A stretch of 39,676 nt of DNA from Bacillota bacterium. GTDB lineage: Bacteria > Bacillota > Clostridia > Oscillospirales > Feifaniaceae. The stretch is from positions 1 through 39,676 of the forward strand of contig JAUZPM010000018.1 in the NCBI GenBank assembly GCA_030705925.1, given 5' to 3'. Within the stretch, counting starts at the first letter, position 1, and each line of letters begins with the position of its first letter. The translations under genes and the position numbers were made by a program. The notes below the pieces were generated by a model. It had not been told where the DNA came from. It did no database searches and worked only from the letters and a program-made list of their open reading frames with translations. Of the stretch, positions 31,775 through 39,676 are shown piece by piece.

Positions 31775-34700
31775 TTACTGGGCGCTGTCAACACCATTTA
31801 TTTTAGTACCTGTCTCAGTAATTTCAACATCGCGGTAAATTCCCATACCTGTTCCCGCGGGAACAAGCTTACCGATAATAACGTTTTCTTTAAGTCCAAG
31901 CAGAGGATCAACCTTGCCTTTTGTAGCAGCGTCAGTCAATACACGAGTTGTCTCCTGGAATGAAGCCGCCGACAAGAACGAGTCTGTTTCAAGGGAAGCT
32001 TTTGTAATACCCTGCAGAACCGGTATCCCAGTCGCCGGGCGAAGTTCCACTTCATCGGATACTCTGTCTTCTATCTTCTTGTTTTCTTCATCCATCTCAT
32101 AGCGGTTAATCATACTGCTCATAAGCAGCGGCGTGTCTCCGCCGTCCTCTATTCTGACTTTCTTCATCATCTGACGGACGATAACTTCTATATGCCTGTC
32201 GTTGATATCAACGCCCTGCAGTCTGTACACACGCTGAACTTCCTGAATAAGATAGTTCTGAACAGCTGCCGCGCCAAGGACATCCATAATTCTATGGGGG
32301 CTCGGAGCGCCCTCAGTAAGTTTTGTGCCGACTTTAACATGCTGACCATCTGCAACACGAATGTCGAGCCCGTAAGGAATAGCATAATCTCTTCTCGTTG
32401 CCTCCTGAGGAACATCGGCAGCTATAGTAATCTGCTTTATGCCGCCTGTACGCATTTCAAGAAGCATTTTTTTATTGATAACTGAATCTTTTTTATATAA
32501 AACTTTGTTTTTCTTAGAATCGACTACATCGCGGGCAAGGATATTTCCGAGATAATCATCAACCGGAGGAACATTAGACATACCCTGAGGTGCAGTAGTG
32601 TCGATCTCCGTATCAATAATGACATGCTTGATTTTCTTCTCTTCTGTAATAGATACGACGCCTTCGACCTCGCTGATGATAGCTTCCTTTTTAGGTCTTC
32701 TTGCTTCAAACAGTTCCTCAACACGTGGAAGGCCCTGCGTGATATCGTCTCCAGCAACGCCGCCGGTGTGGAATGTTCTCATCGTAAGCTGTGTACCAGG
32801 CTCGCCAATTGATTGAGCGGCAATGATACCGACTGCTTCTCCCACGCTGACCTTTTCTCCTGTTGCAAGGTTGGAGCCATAGCATTTCGAGCAAACTCCA
32901 TAACGTGCGCGGCATGTCAGCAGTGTTCTGATTTTAACAGACGTTATTCCGGCATCGACAATACGTTTAGCCATATCATCACTAATAAGAGTATCTGTAT
33001 CTACGATTACTTCGCCTGTTTCCGGATGAACTACAGGTTCTGCAACATACCTGCCAACAAGTCGGTCAAACAGCGGCTCAATTATTTCATTTCCTTCTTT
33101 TATGTCGGAAACGATTATGCCCTCATGTGTTCCACAGTCGTCCTGTCTTATGATAACATCCTGCGCAACGTCGACAAGACGCCTGGTCAGATAACCTGAG
33201 TCAGCTGTTCTAAGCGCGGTATCAGCAAGACCTTTTCTCGCGCCTCTGGAAGATATGAAATATTCAAGAACTGTGAGGCCTTCACGGAAGTTGGATCTGA
33301 TAGGAATTTCGATCGCGTTACCGGAGGTGTTCGCCATCAGTCCGCGCATTCCTGCAAGCTGTCTGATCTGATTAAAACTACCACGTGCTCCGGAATCAGC
33401 CATCATATAAATTGGATTGTAGCGTGAGAAACTTTTTCGCAGAGCCAGCGTAACATCTTCAGTCGTCTTAGTCCATATTGCAACCACTTTATCATAACGT
33501 TCATGGTCGGTCAAAATACCGCGCCGGAACTGTTTTGTTATCCTCTCAACTTCCTGTTCTGCCTTACCTATAAGTTCCCATTTCTCTTTTGGCACTTCCA
33601 TGTCAGAGAAAGAAATAGTGAAGGCACCGCGTGTTGAAAATTTAAAGCCAAGGTCTTTTATATTATCAAGGATCTCAGCTGTCGCTGCCGGACCGTGCTT
33701 TTTGATGCATCTGTCGATTATTGCGCCAAGTTGTTTCTTACCGCATGTAAAGCTTATTTCAGGAACAAACTCATTATTAGGATCGCTTCTATCGACATAA
33801 CCAAGATCCTGCGGAATAGGTTCATTAAATATCAGAAGGCCAATAGTTGTATCAATAAGTTTAGAATGTATCTCTCCATTTACTTCTTTCGTAATTCGCA
33901 CTTTGATAGCAGCATGAAGTGATACCTCTCTGTTGTCATATGCAAGCAGAGCCTCATCCACTGAGCTGAACGCCTTGCCTTCGCCCTTTTCGCCCTCTTT
34001 CTTAAGAGTCAGATAGTAAGAACCAAGCACCATATCCTGTGAAGGAACTGTAACAGGGCGGCCATCCTGAGGCTTTAATAAGTTGTTAGCTGAAAGCATA
34101 AGGTATCTCGCCTCTGCCTGAGCCTCTGAGGAAAGCGGAACATGGACAGCCATCTGGTCTCCGTCGAAGTCCGCATTGTAAGCTGTACAAACAAGAGGGT
34201 GAAGTTTCAACGCTCTGCCTTCTACCAGTATCGGCTCAAATGCCTGAATTCCAAGTCTGTGAAGCGTTGGCGCACGGTTCAAAAGAACGGGATGGTCTTT
34301 GATAACGAATTCAAGTGCGTCCCAAACCTCATTATAAGAACGCTCAACCATCTTTTTGGCGCCTTTAATATTATTCGCAATGCCGTCTTCGCAAAGTTTC
34401 TTCATAACAAATGGTTTGAAAAGCTCAAGAGCCATTTCTTTTGGAAGACCGCACTGGTATATCTTAAGATCAGGTCCGACGACAATAACCGAACGTCCGG
34501 AGTAGTCGACACGTTTACCAAGTAAGTTCTGTCTGAAACGTCCCTGTTTACCTTTTAACATGTCTGATAAGGATTTAAGCGGACGGTTGTTAGGTCCTGT
34601 TACAGGTCTGCCGCGTCTGCCGTTGTCAATCAGTGCGTCGACAGCTTCCTGAAGCATTCTTTTTTCGTTGCGTATGATTATATCAGGAGCAGACAGCTCC

Positions 34701-35512
34701 ATAAGCCTTTTCAAACGGTTATTACGGTTTATTACACGGCGGTACAGATCATTTAAGTCACTCGTTGCAAAACGTCCGCCGTCCAGCTGAACCATAGGAC
34801 GGATCTCAGGCGGGATAACAGGAACAACGTCGAGAATCATCCATTCCGGTTTGTTGCCGGACTGACGAAATGCCTCAACAACCTCAAGTCTTTTTATAAG
34901 TTTTGCACGCTTTTGACCTGTTGCTGTTTCAAGCTCTTCCTTAAGCTCTACAGACATTTTTTCGAGATCAAGCTCGGAAAGAAGTGTCTTTATAGCCTCC
35001 GCACCCATTCCTGCCTTAAATGAATCTTCGTATTTTTCCTTCATGTCCCAGTATTCTTTTTCGGAGAGTATCTGTTTCTTTGTTAGAACAGTGTCTCCCG
35101 GATCAAGAACAATATATGAAACATAATATAGAACTTTTTCAAGGTGGCGGGGCGATATATCAAGGATCAGTCCCATACGGGATGGAATACCTTTGAAGTA
35201 CCAGATATGCGATACTGGAGCAGCAAGTTCAATATGCCCCATTCTCTCACGGCGAACCTTTGAACGTGTGATCTCAACGCCGCAGCGTTCACATACCTTG
35301 CCCTTATAGCGAATTCTCTTATATTTACCGCAGTGGCACTCCCAGTCTTTCTGAGGCCCGAAAATACGCTCACAGAACAGACCGTCGCGCTCCGGCTTCA
35401 AGGTTCTATAGTTTATGGTTTCAGGCTTTTTAACTTCGCCTCTTGACCATTTTCTTATTTCATCGGGTGAAGCAATGCCGATTTTTATACTATTAAACGT
35501 ATTAAATTCCAT
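31775..35512 (-). CDS. rpoC: RNA polymerase subunit beta'
   Basis: Catalytic large subunit of RNA polymerase. The 1245-residue product has the N-terminal zinc-binding cysteines C59, C61, C74 and C77, the clamp and rudder regions, the active-site motif [12 protein letters not shown] (446-457), the [21 protein letters not shown] bridge-helix region, the second zinc site (CGTHEG and [13 protein letters not shown]), and the C-terminal [13 protein letters not shown] segment. Length is at the short end for the family, with no large lineage-specific insertion, as in other Firmicutes. It starts 19 bases after rpoB with an AAGGGGG site, so the two share a message. Confidence 0.99.
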   Translation of the reverse strand: MEFNTFNSIKIGIASPDEIRKWSRGEVKKPETINYRTLKPERDGLFCERIFGPQKDWECHCGKYKRIRYKGKVCERCGVEITRSKVRRERMGHIELAAPVSHIWYFKGIPSRMGLILDISPRHLEKVLYYVSYIVLDPGDTVLTKKQILSEKEYWDMKEKYEDSFKAGMGAEAIKTLLSELDLEKMSVELKEELETATGQKRAKLIKRLEVVEAFRQSGNKPEWMILDVVPVIPPEIRPMVQLDGGRFATSDLNDLYRRVINRNNRLKRLMELSAPDIIIRNEKRMLQEAVDALIDNGRRGRPVTGPNNRPLKSLSDMLKGKQGRFRQNLLGKRVDYSGRSVIVVGPDLKIYQCGLPKEMALELFKPFVMKKLCEDGIANNIKGAKKMVERSYNEVWDALEFVIKDHPVLLNRAPTLHRLGIQAFEPILVEGRALKLHPLVCTAYNADFDGDQMAVHVPLSSEAQAEARYLMLSANNLLKPQDGRPVTVPSQDMVLGSYYLTLKKEGEKGEGKAFSSVDEALLAYDNREVSLHAAIKVRITKEVNGEIHSKLIDTTIGLLIFNEPIPQDLGYVDRSDPNNEFVPEISFTCGKKQLGAIIDRCIKKHGPAATAEILDNIKDLGFKFSTRGAFTISFSDMEVPKEKWELIGKAEQEVERITKQFRRGILTDHERYDKVVAIWTKTTEDVTLALRKSFSRYNPIYMMADSGARGSFNQIRQLAGMRGLMANTSGNAIEIPIRSNFREGLTVLEYFISSRGARKGLADTALRTADSGYLTRRLVDVAQDVIIRQDDCGTHEGIIVSDIKEGNEIIEPLFDRLVGRYVAEPVVHPETGEVIVDTDTLISDDMAKRIVDAGITSVKIRTLLTCRARYGVCSKCYGSNLATGEKVSVGEAVGIIAAQSIGEPGTQLTMRTFHTGGVAGDDITQGLPRVEELFEARRPKKEAIISEVEGVVSITEEKKIKHVIIDTEIDTTAPQGMSNVPPVDDYLGNILARDVVDSKKNKVLYKKDSVINKKMLLEMRTGGIKQITIAADVPQEATRRDYAIPYGLDIRVADGQHVKVGTKLTEGAPSPHRIMDVLGAAAVQNYLIQEVQRVYRLQGVDINDRHIEVIVRQMMKKVRIEDGGDTPLLMSSMINRYEMDEENKKIEDRVSDEVELRPATGIPVLQGITKASLETDSFLSAASFQETTRVLTDAATKGKVDPLLGLKENVIIGKLVPAGTGMGIYRDVEITETGTKINGVDSAQ

Positions 35513-35531
35513 TAACAGCTTTCCCCCTTAA

Positions 35532-38500
35532 TTAAAATATGAAGTCGTCGTCATTGGATTCTTCTTGTTCTTCAGCCGTATCCTCGAACTCATCAAAAAT
35601 ATCATCTACTTCACTGTCTATTTCGTCTTCGTCTTCAGTGAGATCTTCCTCAACATCATCCTCAGCAGTATCTTCGCCCGGCAAATCTTCCATCATATCC
35701 GGAGGAATTTTAGCAAGGCCCATATCGTCGCCTTCATCATCCATATTTTCAGAAAGCTCTATTTCCTCGTCATTTTCATCAAGGACTTTCATATCAAGAC
35801 CAAGTGATTGAAGTTCCTTAATAAGGACTTTAAATGACTCCGGAACGCCAGGCTTCGGAACATTTTGACCCTTTACGATCGCTTCATAAGTTTTCGAACG
35901 TCCTGTGACATCATCAGACTTAACAGTAAGGATCTCCTGCAAGGTATATGCAGAACCATACGCCTCAAGAGCCCAAACCTCCATCTCTCCGAAACGCTGA
36001 CCGCCAAACTGAGCTTTTCCGCCCAGAGGCTGCTGAGTAACAAGGGAGTAAGGTCCAATTGAACGGGCATGTATCTTATCATCAACCAGATGAGCAAGTT
36101 TTAAGAAGTACATATATCCGACAGTTACCGGGTTGTCAAACGGAAGTCCGGTACGCCCGTCGTACAGCGTTGTCTTACCGTCTTTACGAAGGCCGGCAAG
36201 CTCAAGACTTTTTTCTATATCGTCCTGATTTGCGCCGTCAAATACAGGGGTCATAATCTTCCAGCCCAGCTGTTTTGCAGCCATGCCAAGGTGAACCTCG
36301 AGAACCTGAACGATATTCATACGCGAAGGAACGCCGAGAGGATTCAGCACTATATCAAGCGGCGTGCCATCCTCAAGGAAAGGCATATCCTCAGAGGGCA
36401 GGATACGCGAAATAACACCCTTGTTTCCGTGACGTCCAGCCATTTTATCTCCGACAGAGATTTTTCTCTTCTGAGCAATGTAGCAGCGGACAACCGTATT
36501 GATACCGGGAGCCATTTCATCGCCGTTTTGACGGGTAAATACCTTGACATCAACGACGATGCCGCTTTCACCATGTGGGACCTTAAGTGATGTATCTCTA
36601 ACCTCACGCGACTTTTCACCGAATATTGCTCGAAGCAGTTTTTCCTCACTGGTCTGTTCGGTTTCGCCTTTAGGAGTGATCTTTCCGACAAGGATATCCC
36701 CTGATCTAACCTCAGCGCCAATGCGGATAATCCCGCGTTCATCCAAATCTTTTAACATATCTTCGCCCAGTCCCGGAATCTCTCTTGTGATTTCCTCAGG
36801 TCCGAGTTTCGTATCGCGTGCCTCTATTTCGTATTCTTCAATATGGATTGATGTATATACGTCATCACGTACAAGACGCTCATTTATAAGAACTGCATCC
36901 TCGTAGTTATAACCTTCCCAAGTCATAAACCCGATGAGAACGTTTTTGCCAAGTGCGATTTCGCCGTTATCGGTGGAAGGGCCATCCGCTATGACGTCAC
37001 CTTTTTCCACGCGCTGTCCGAGGGTAACGATCGGTCTCTGATTTATACAGGTCCCCTGGTTGGAACGCAGGAATTTTATGATCGGATATTCATCAAACCC
37101 GCCTTTATCAGTTTTAATAACGATCTTATCAGCGGAAGAACGGTAAACCATACCGCCTTCTTTTGCAATCACAGCAACGCCCGAGTCATAGGCAGCCTTG
37201 AATTCCATGCCGGTACCTACTATTGGGGATTCTGTGCGCAAAAGCGGAACTGCCTGCCTCTGCATGTTTGCGCCCATAAGAGCACGGTTTGCGTCGTCGT
37301 TTTCAAGGAATGGGATCATAGCAGTAGCAACTGAAACTATCATCTTCGGTGAAACGTCGACATAATCTATTACTGATTTATCAACTTCTAGGATCTCATC
37401 ACGATAACGAGCGGCAACACGCTGATGAACAAAGCGTCCCTCTTCATCAAGCGGTTCGCTTGCCTGAGCTATCGTATAAGCATCCTCAACATCCGCGGGC
37501 ATGTACTCAATTATGTCTGTAACCTTACCAGTATCTTTGTCGACCTTACGGAAAGGAGCCTCTATGAAACCGTAATCATTTATACGGGCAAATGTTGATA
37601 GGTATGAAATAAGTCCGATGTTAGGACCTTCAGGCGTCTCGATCGGGCACATTCTGCCGTAGTGAGAATGGTGAACGTCACGTACTTCGAATCCTGCACG
37701 GTCACGGGACAGACCGCCGGGTCCAAGTGCTGACAAACGTCTCTTATGTGTAAGCTCAGCCAGCGGGTTTGTTTGATCCATGAACTGGGATAATGGTGAA
37801 GATCCGAAGAATTCTTTTATAGCCGCTACAACAGGTTTGATGTTAATAAGCGCCTGCGGAGTAACAACGTCAATATCCTGAATGGTCATACGTTCACGAA
37901 TTACACGTTCCATCCTTGACAAGCCGATCCTGAACTGGTTTTGAAGCAGTTCGCCTACGGCGCGGATACGACGGTTTCCAAGATGGTCGATATCATCGGT
38001 TTCACCGATATCATAGGCAAGACATGAAAAATAATTTATTGATGAGAAGATATCGTCAATAGTTATAACGTTCGGAATAAGATCCGTTACATGCTCAGAC
38101 AGTGCTTTTTTGATGTCTTCCTCTGTTTTATTGTTTTCAAGTATCTCACGAAGAACCCTGAATTTGACCTTTTCAAAAATTCCGGTTTCGGTGACATCGA
38201 AAGAAATAAAATCTCTTATATCAACCATTCCGTTTGAAAATACTTTTACCTTTTTACCTTGTGCTAGGAGATATACAGTATCAACACCAGCTTTTTCGAT
38301 CGCATCAGCCTTTTCACGGTCGATCTGCTCGCCCTTTTCGGCCATTATTTCACCTGTCAGCGGATTCACGACATCTTCGGCAAGCACATGCCCTAATATA
38401 CGCATCCCGATAGCAAGCTTTTTATTGTATTTAAAACGTCCGACTTTGGATAAATCGTATCTGTGCGGATCAAAAAACAGGTTATTTATAAGTGTTGTCG

Positions 38501-39341
38501 CACTGTCAACTGTGGGCGGTTCACCCGGACGCATCTTACGATACAGCTCTAAAAGACCCTCTTCGTAGCTTTTAGCGGTATCTTTATCTATCGTATTTAA
38601 AAGACGCTCGTCTTCGCCGAAAATAGCTTTGATCTGCTCGTCGTTGCCGGCGCCCAGCGCACGGATTAGCGTTGTAACCGGAATTTTTCTGTTCTTATCT
38701 ATCCTGGCATAAAAAATGCCGTTGGTGTCATTCTCATATTCGATCCATGCGCCACGGTTAGGGATAATAGTTGCAGAATAAAGCTCAATAGCCGATTTGT
38801 CTATCTTCTTATCGAAATAAATACCCGGAGAACGAACGAGCTGTGATACAACAACACGCTCAGCTCCATTTATAACAAAAGTACCACTTTCTGTCATGAG
38901 AGGAAAATCGCCCATGAAGATCTCCTGGTCTTTGACCTCTCCGGTTTCCTTGTTTATAAGCCTGACTCTGACCTTGAGAGGAGCGGCATATGTTGCGTCT
39001 CTTTCCTTGCATTCCGTTACACTGTATTTTGATTTGGATTCAAGTTTATAATCTATGAATTCCAGCACAAGGTTCTGAGAGTAATCAGTAATGGAAGAGA
39101 GATCGCGAAACACCTCTTTTATGCCCTCTTCTACAAACCACTTATACGATTTTTTCTGCACTTCAATAAGATTCGGCATCTCGAGTGCTTCTTCAATGCG
39201 TGAGAAACTACGGCGTATGTTGGTTCCAAGCTGTTTTCTTTTAACGCCAACGATACGTTCTGTTTCCGACATTTCAGCATTGTTTAAAACCGCAGAAGCG
39301 TTTGAAGCAAGGCTTGTCTTTTTGGTCATAGGCTTTATCAC
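35532..39341 (-). CDS. rpoB: RNA polymerase subunit beta
   Basis: Second large subunit of RNA polymerase. The 1269-residue product has [20 protein letters not shown], the rifampicin-binding region (about 510-545) with [13 protein letters not shown] and [13 protein letters not shown], wild type at the usual resistance positions, and [18 protein letters not shown] (about 920-950). Two oddities: an N-terminal extension of about 35 residues before [16 protein letters not shown], and a very acidic C-terminal tail (43 Asp/Glu in the last 82). The start is GTG 39341 or ATG 39329; both can use the AAGGATGGAG region, so it is unresolved. It heads rpoB-rpoC with its own promoter. Confidence 0.98.
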   Translation of the reverse strand: MIKPMTKKTSLASNASAVLNNAEMSETERIVGVKRKQLGTNIRRSFSRIEEALEMPNLIEVQKKSYKWFVEEGIKEVFRDLSSITDYSQNLVLEFIDYKLESKSKYSVTECKERDATYAAPLKVRVRLINKETGEVKDQEIFMGDFPLMTESGTFVINGAERVVVSQLVRSPGIYFDKKIDKSAIELYSATIIPNRGAWIEYENDTNGIFYARIDKNRKIPVTTLIRALGAGNDEQIKAIFGEDERLLNTIDKDTAKSYEEGLLELYRKMRPGEPPTVDSATTLINNLFFDPHRYDLSKVGRFKYNKKLAIGMRILGHVLAEDVVNPLTGEIMAEKGEQIDREKADAIEKAGVDTVYLLAQGKKVKVFSNGMVDIRDFISFDVTETGIFEKVKFRVLREILENNKTEEDIKKALSEHVTDLIPNVITIDDIFSSINYFSCLAYDIGETDDIDHLGNRRIRAVGELLQNQFRIGLSRMERVIRERMTIQDIDVVTPQALINIKPVVAAIKEFFGSSPLSQFMDQTNPLAELTHKRRLSALGPGGLSRDRAGFEVRDVHHSHYGRMCPIETPEGPNIGLISYLSTFARINDYGFIEAPFRKVDKDTGKVTDIIEYMPADVEDAYTIAQASEPLDEEGRFVHQRVAARYRDEILEVDKSVIDYVDVSPKMIVSVATAMIPFLENDDANRALMGANMQRQAVPLLRTESPIVGTGMEFKAAYDSGVAVIAKEGGMVYRSSADKIVIKTDKGGFDEYPIIKFLRSNQGTCINQRPIVTLGQRVEKGDVIADGPSTDNGEIALGKNVLIGFMTWEGYNYEDAVLINERLVRDDVYTSIHIEEYEIEARDTKLGPEEITREIPGLGEDMLKDLDERGIIRIGAEVRSGDILVGKITPKGETEQTSEEKLLRAIFGEKSREVRDTSLKVPHGESGIVVDVKVFTRQNGDEMAPGINTVVRCYIAQKRKISVGDKMAGRHGNKGVISRILPSEDMPFLEDGTPLDIVLNPLGVPSRMNIVQVLEVHLGMAAKQLGWKIMTPVFDGANQDDIEKSLELAGLRKDGKTTLYDGRTGLPFDNPVTVGYMYFLKLAHLVDDKIHARSIGPYSLVTQQPLGGKAQFGGQRFGEMEVWALEAYGSAYTLQEILTVKSDDVTGRSKTYEAIVKGQNVPKPGVPESFKVLIKELQSLGLDMKVLDENDEEIELSENMDDEGDDMGLAKIPPDMMEDLPGEDTAEDDVEEDLTEDEDEIDSEVDDIFDEFEDTAEEQEESNDDDFIF

Positions 39342-39468
39342 TCCATCCTTTTTATTTGAGGCTCGGCAAATATGTCAAAATATCTTGAAAAAATGACTTC
39401 AATATGTAAAATATATATAAGTAGCAATCATAAAAAGAGCAGACGTTTGCATTATGATGCAGTATAGC

Positions 39469-39497
39469 ATTTTATCATATTGTCAAGTCACTGTCAA
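39469..39497 (-). promoter_or_regulatory. Near-consensus promoter of rpoBC
   Basis: On the minus strand a perfect TTGACA (39497-39492) and TAAAAT (39474-39469) are separated by 17 bases; a second TTGACA lies 11 bases further in. Transcription would begin near 39462, leaving a leader of about 120 bases. The remainder of the region to the window edge (39498-39676) is AT-rich with no gene that I can support; rplL, the usual upstream neighbour, is not within it. Confidence 0.75.
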
Positions 39498-39676
39498 CAA
39501 AAACCTTATATTTCTTTTGATTTTTTATTGCTTATTTGCGTATACGGTGATATAATAATTTACTTTTTTCTGATATTTTACAGTTTTCAAATTATGTAGT
39601 TATATATTTTATGGGACACGTTTTATTTTATACTGGTAATATATCCATTTTTAATCATTTATAATATTTTTTATTA

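Noticed and set aside
37700-37815. Rifampicin-resistance substitutions in RpoB
   Set aside because: The residues in the [13 protein letters not shown] and [10 protein letters not shown] segments are those of susceptible Firmicutes; the alanine after NPL is normal for this group.
38110-38568. Long plus-strand open frames inside rpoB, and similar ones inside fusA, rpoC, hflX and murA
   Set aside because: They mirror strongly conserved minus-strand genes, lack ribosome sites, and show low-complexity Ser- or Cys-rich translations typical of antisense frames.
39498-39676. 3' end of rplL or another ribosomal gene upstream of rpoB
   Set aside because: The segment is extremely AT-rich with frequent stops in all frames, and no L7/L12 C-terminal sequence is recognisable.

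Overview
The window is core chromosome from a low-to-mid G+C, spore-forming member of the Clostridia, probably Oscillospirales/Ruminococcaceae-like. The basis is gene content: SpoVD and a YtvI-type protein point to sporulation; MurE carries the DNPR motif of meso-diaminopimelate ligases; the small basic protein Sbp and DUF881 sit next to FtsZ; the threonine operon is pheB-hom-thrB-lysC; many genes start with TTG or GTG. No rRNA, tRNA, CRISPR array, prophage or intact insertion sequence was seen. All genes but one (the YtvI-like permease) lie on the minus strand, so the biology reads from high to low coordinates.

Layout in transcription order (right to left). (1) 39676-26760: about 335 bases without a gene that contain a near-consensus promoter, then rpoB-rpoC-L7Ae-like-rpsL-rpsG-fusA-tuf and a strong terminator: RNA polymerase core, small-subunit ribosomal proteins and elongation factors. 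(2) 26750-25200: a four-gene, overlapping operon: a zinc-ribbon/HTH regulator (DUF2089), a SHOCT-like protein, a small protein that looks like a divergent copy of the SHOCT protein's C-terminal domain, and a YvlD-like membrane protein. A consensus promoter and an 18-bp perfect inverted repeat precede it. This is the best candidate for an uncharacterised system, probably envelope-related. (3) 25115-24000: the plus-strand YtvI/AI-2E-type permease, sharing a bidirectional terminator with region 2. (4) 23860-19776: pheB-hom-thrB-lysC, threonine/aspartate-family biosynthesis. (5) 19645-5821: the division and cell-wall (dcw) cluster mraZ-rsmH-ftsL-spoVD-murE-mraY-ftsW-murG-murA-ftsQ-DUF881-sbp-ftsZ, with a textbook MraZ operator, an internal hairpin before spoVD, and a possible leader-peptide/hairpin switch before murA. 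murF, murD, murC, murB and ftsA are absent from it. (6) 5699-5070: an orphan membrane-anchored protein isolated between two terminators. (7) 5060-4965: an unexplained 96-bp element with 11-bp inverted ends. (8) 4942-1: hflX-yigZ-dgt-dnaG and the first 15 codons of what is probably rpoD.

Together the genes cover transcription, translation, replication priming, peptidoglycan precursor synthesis and septation. The accessory or unexplained material is concentrated in regions 2, 6 and 7, in the lysC-thrB gap and in the murA leader. All calls come from reading the sequence and family knowledge; no database search was run.
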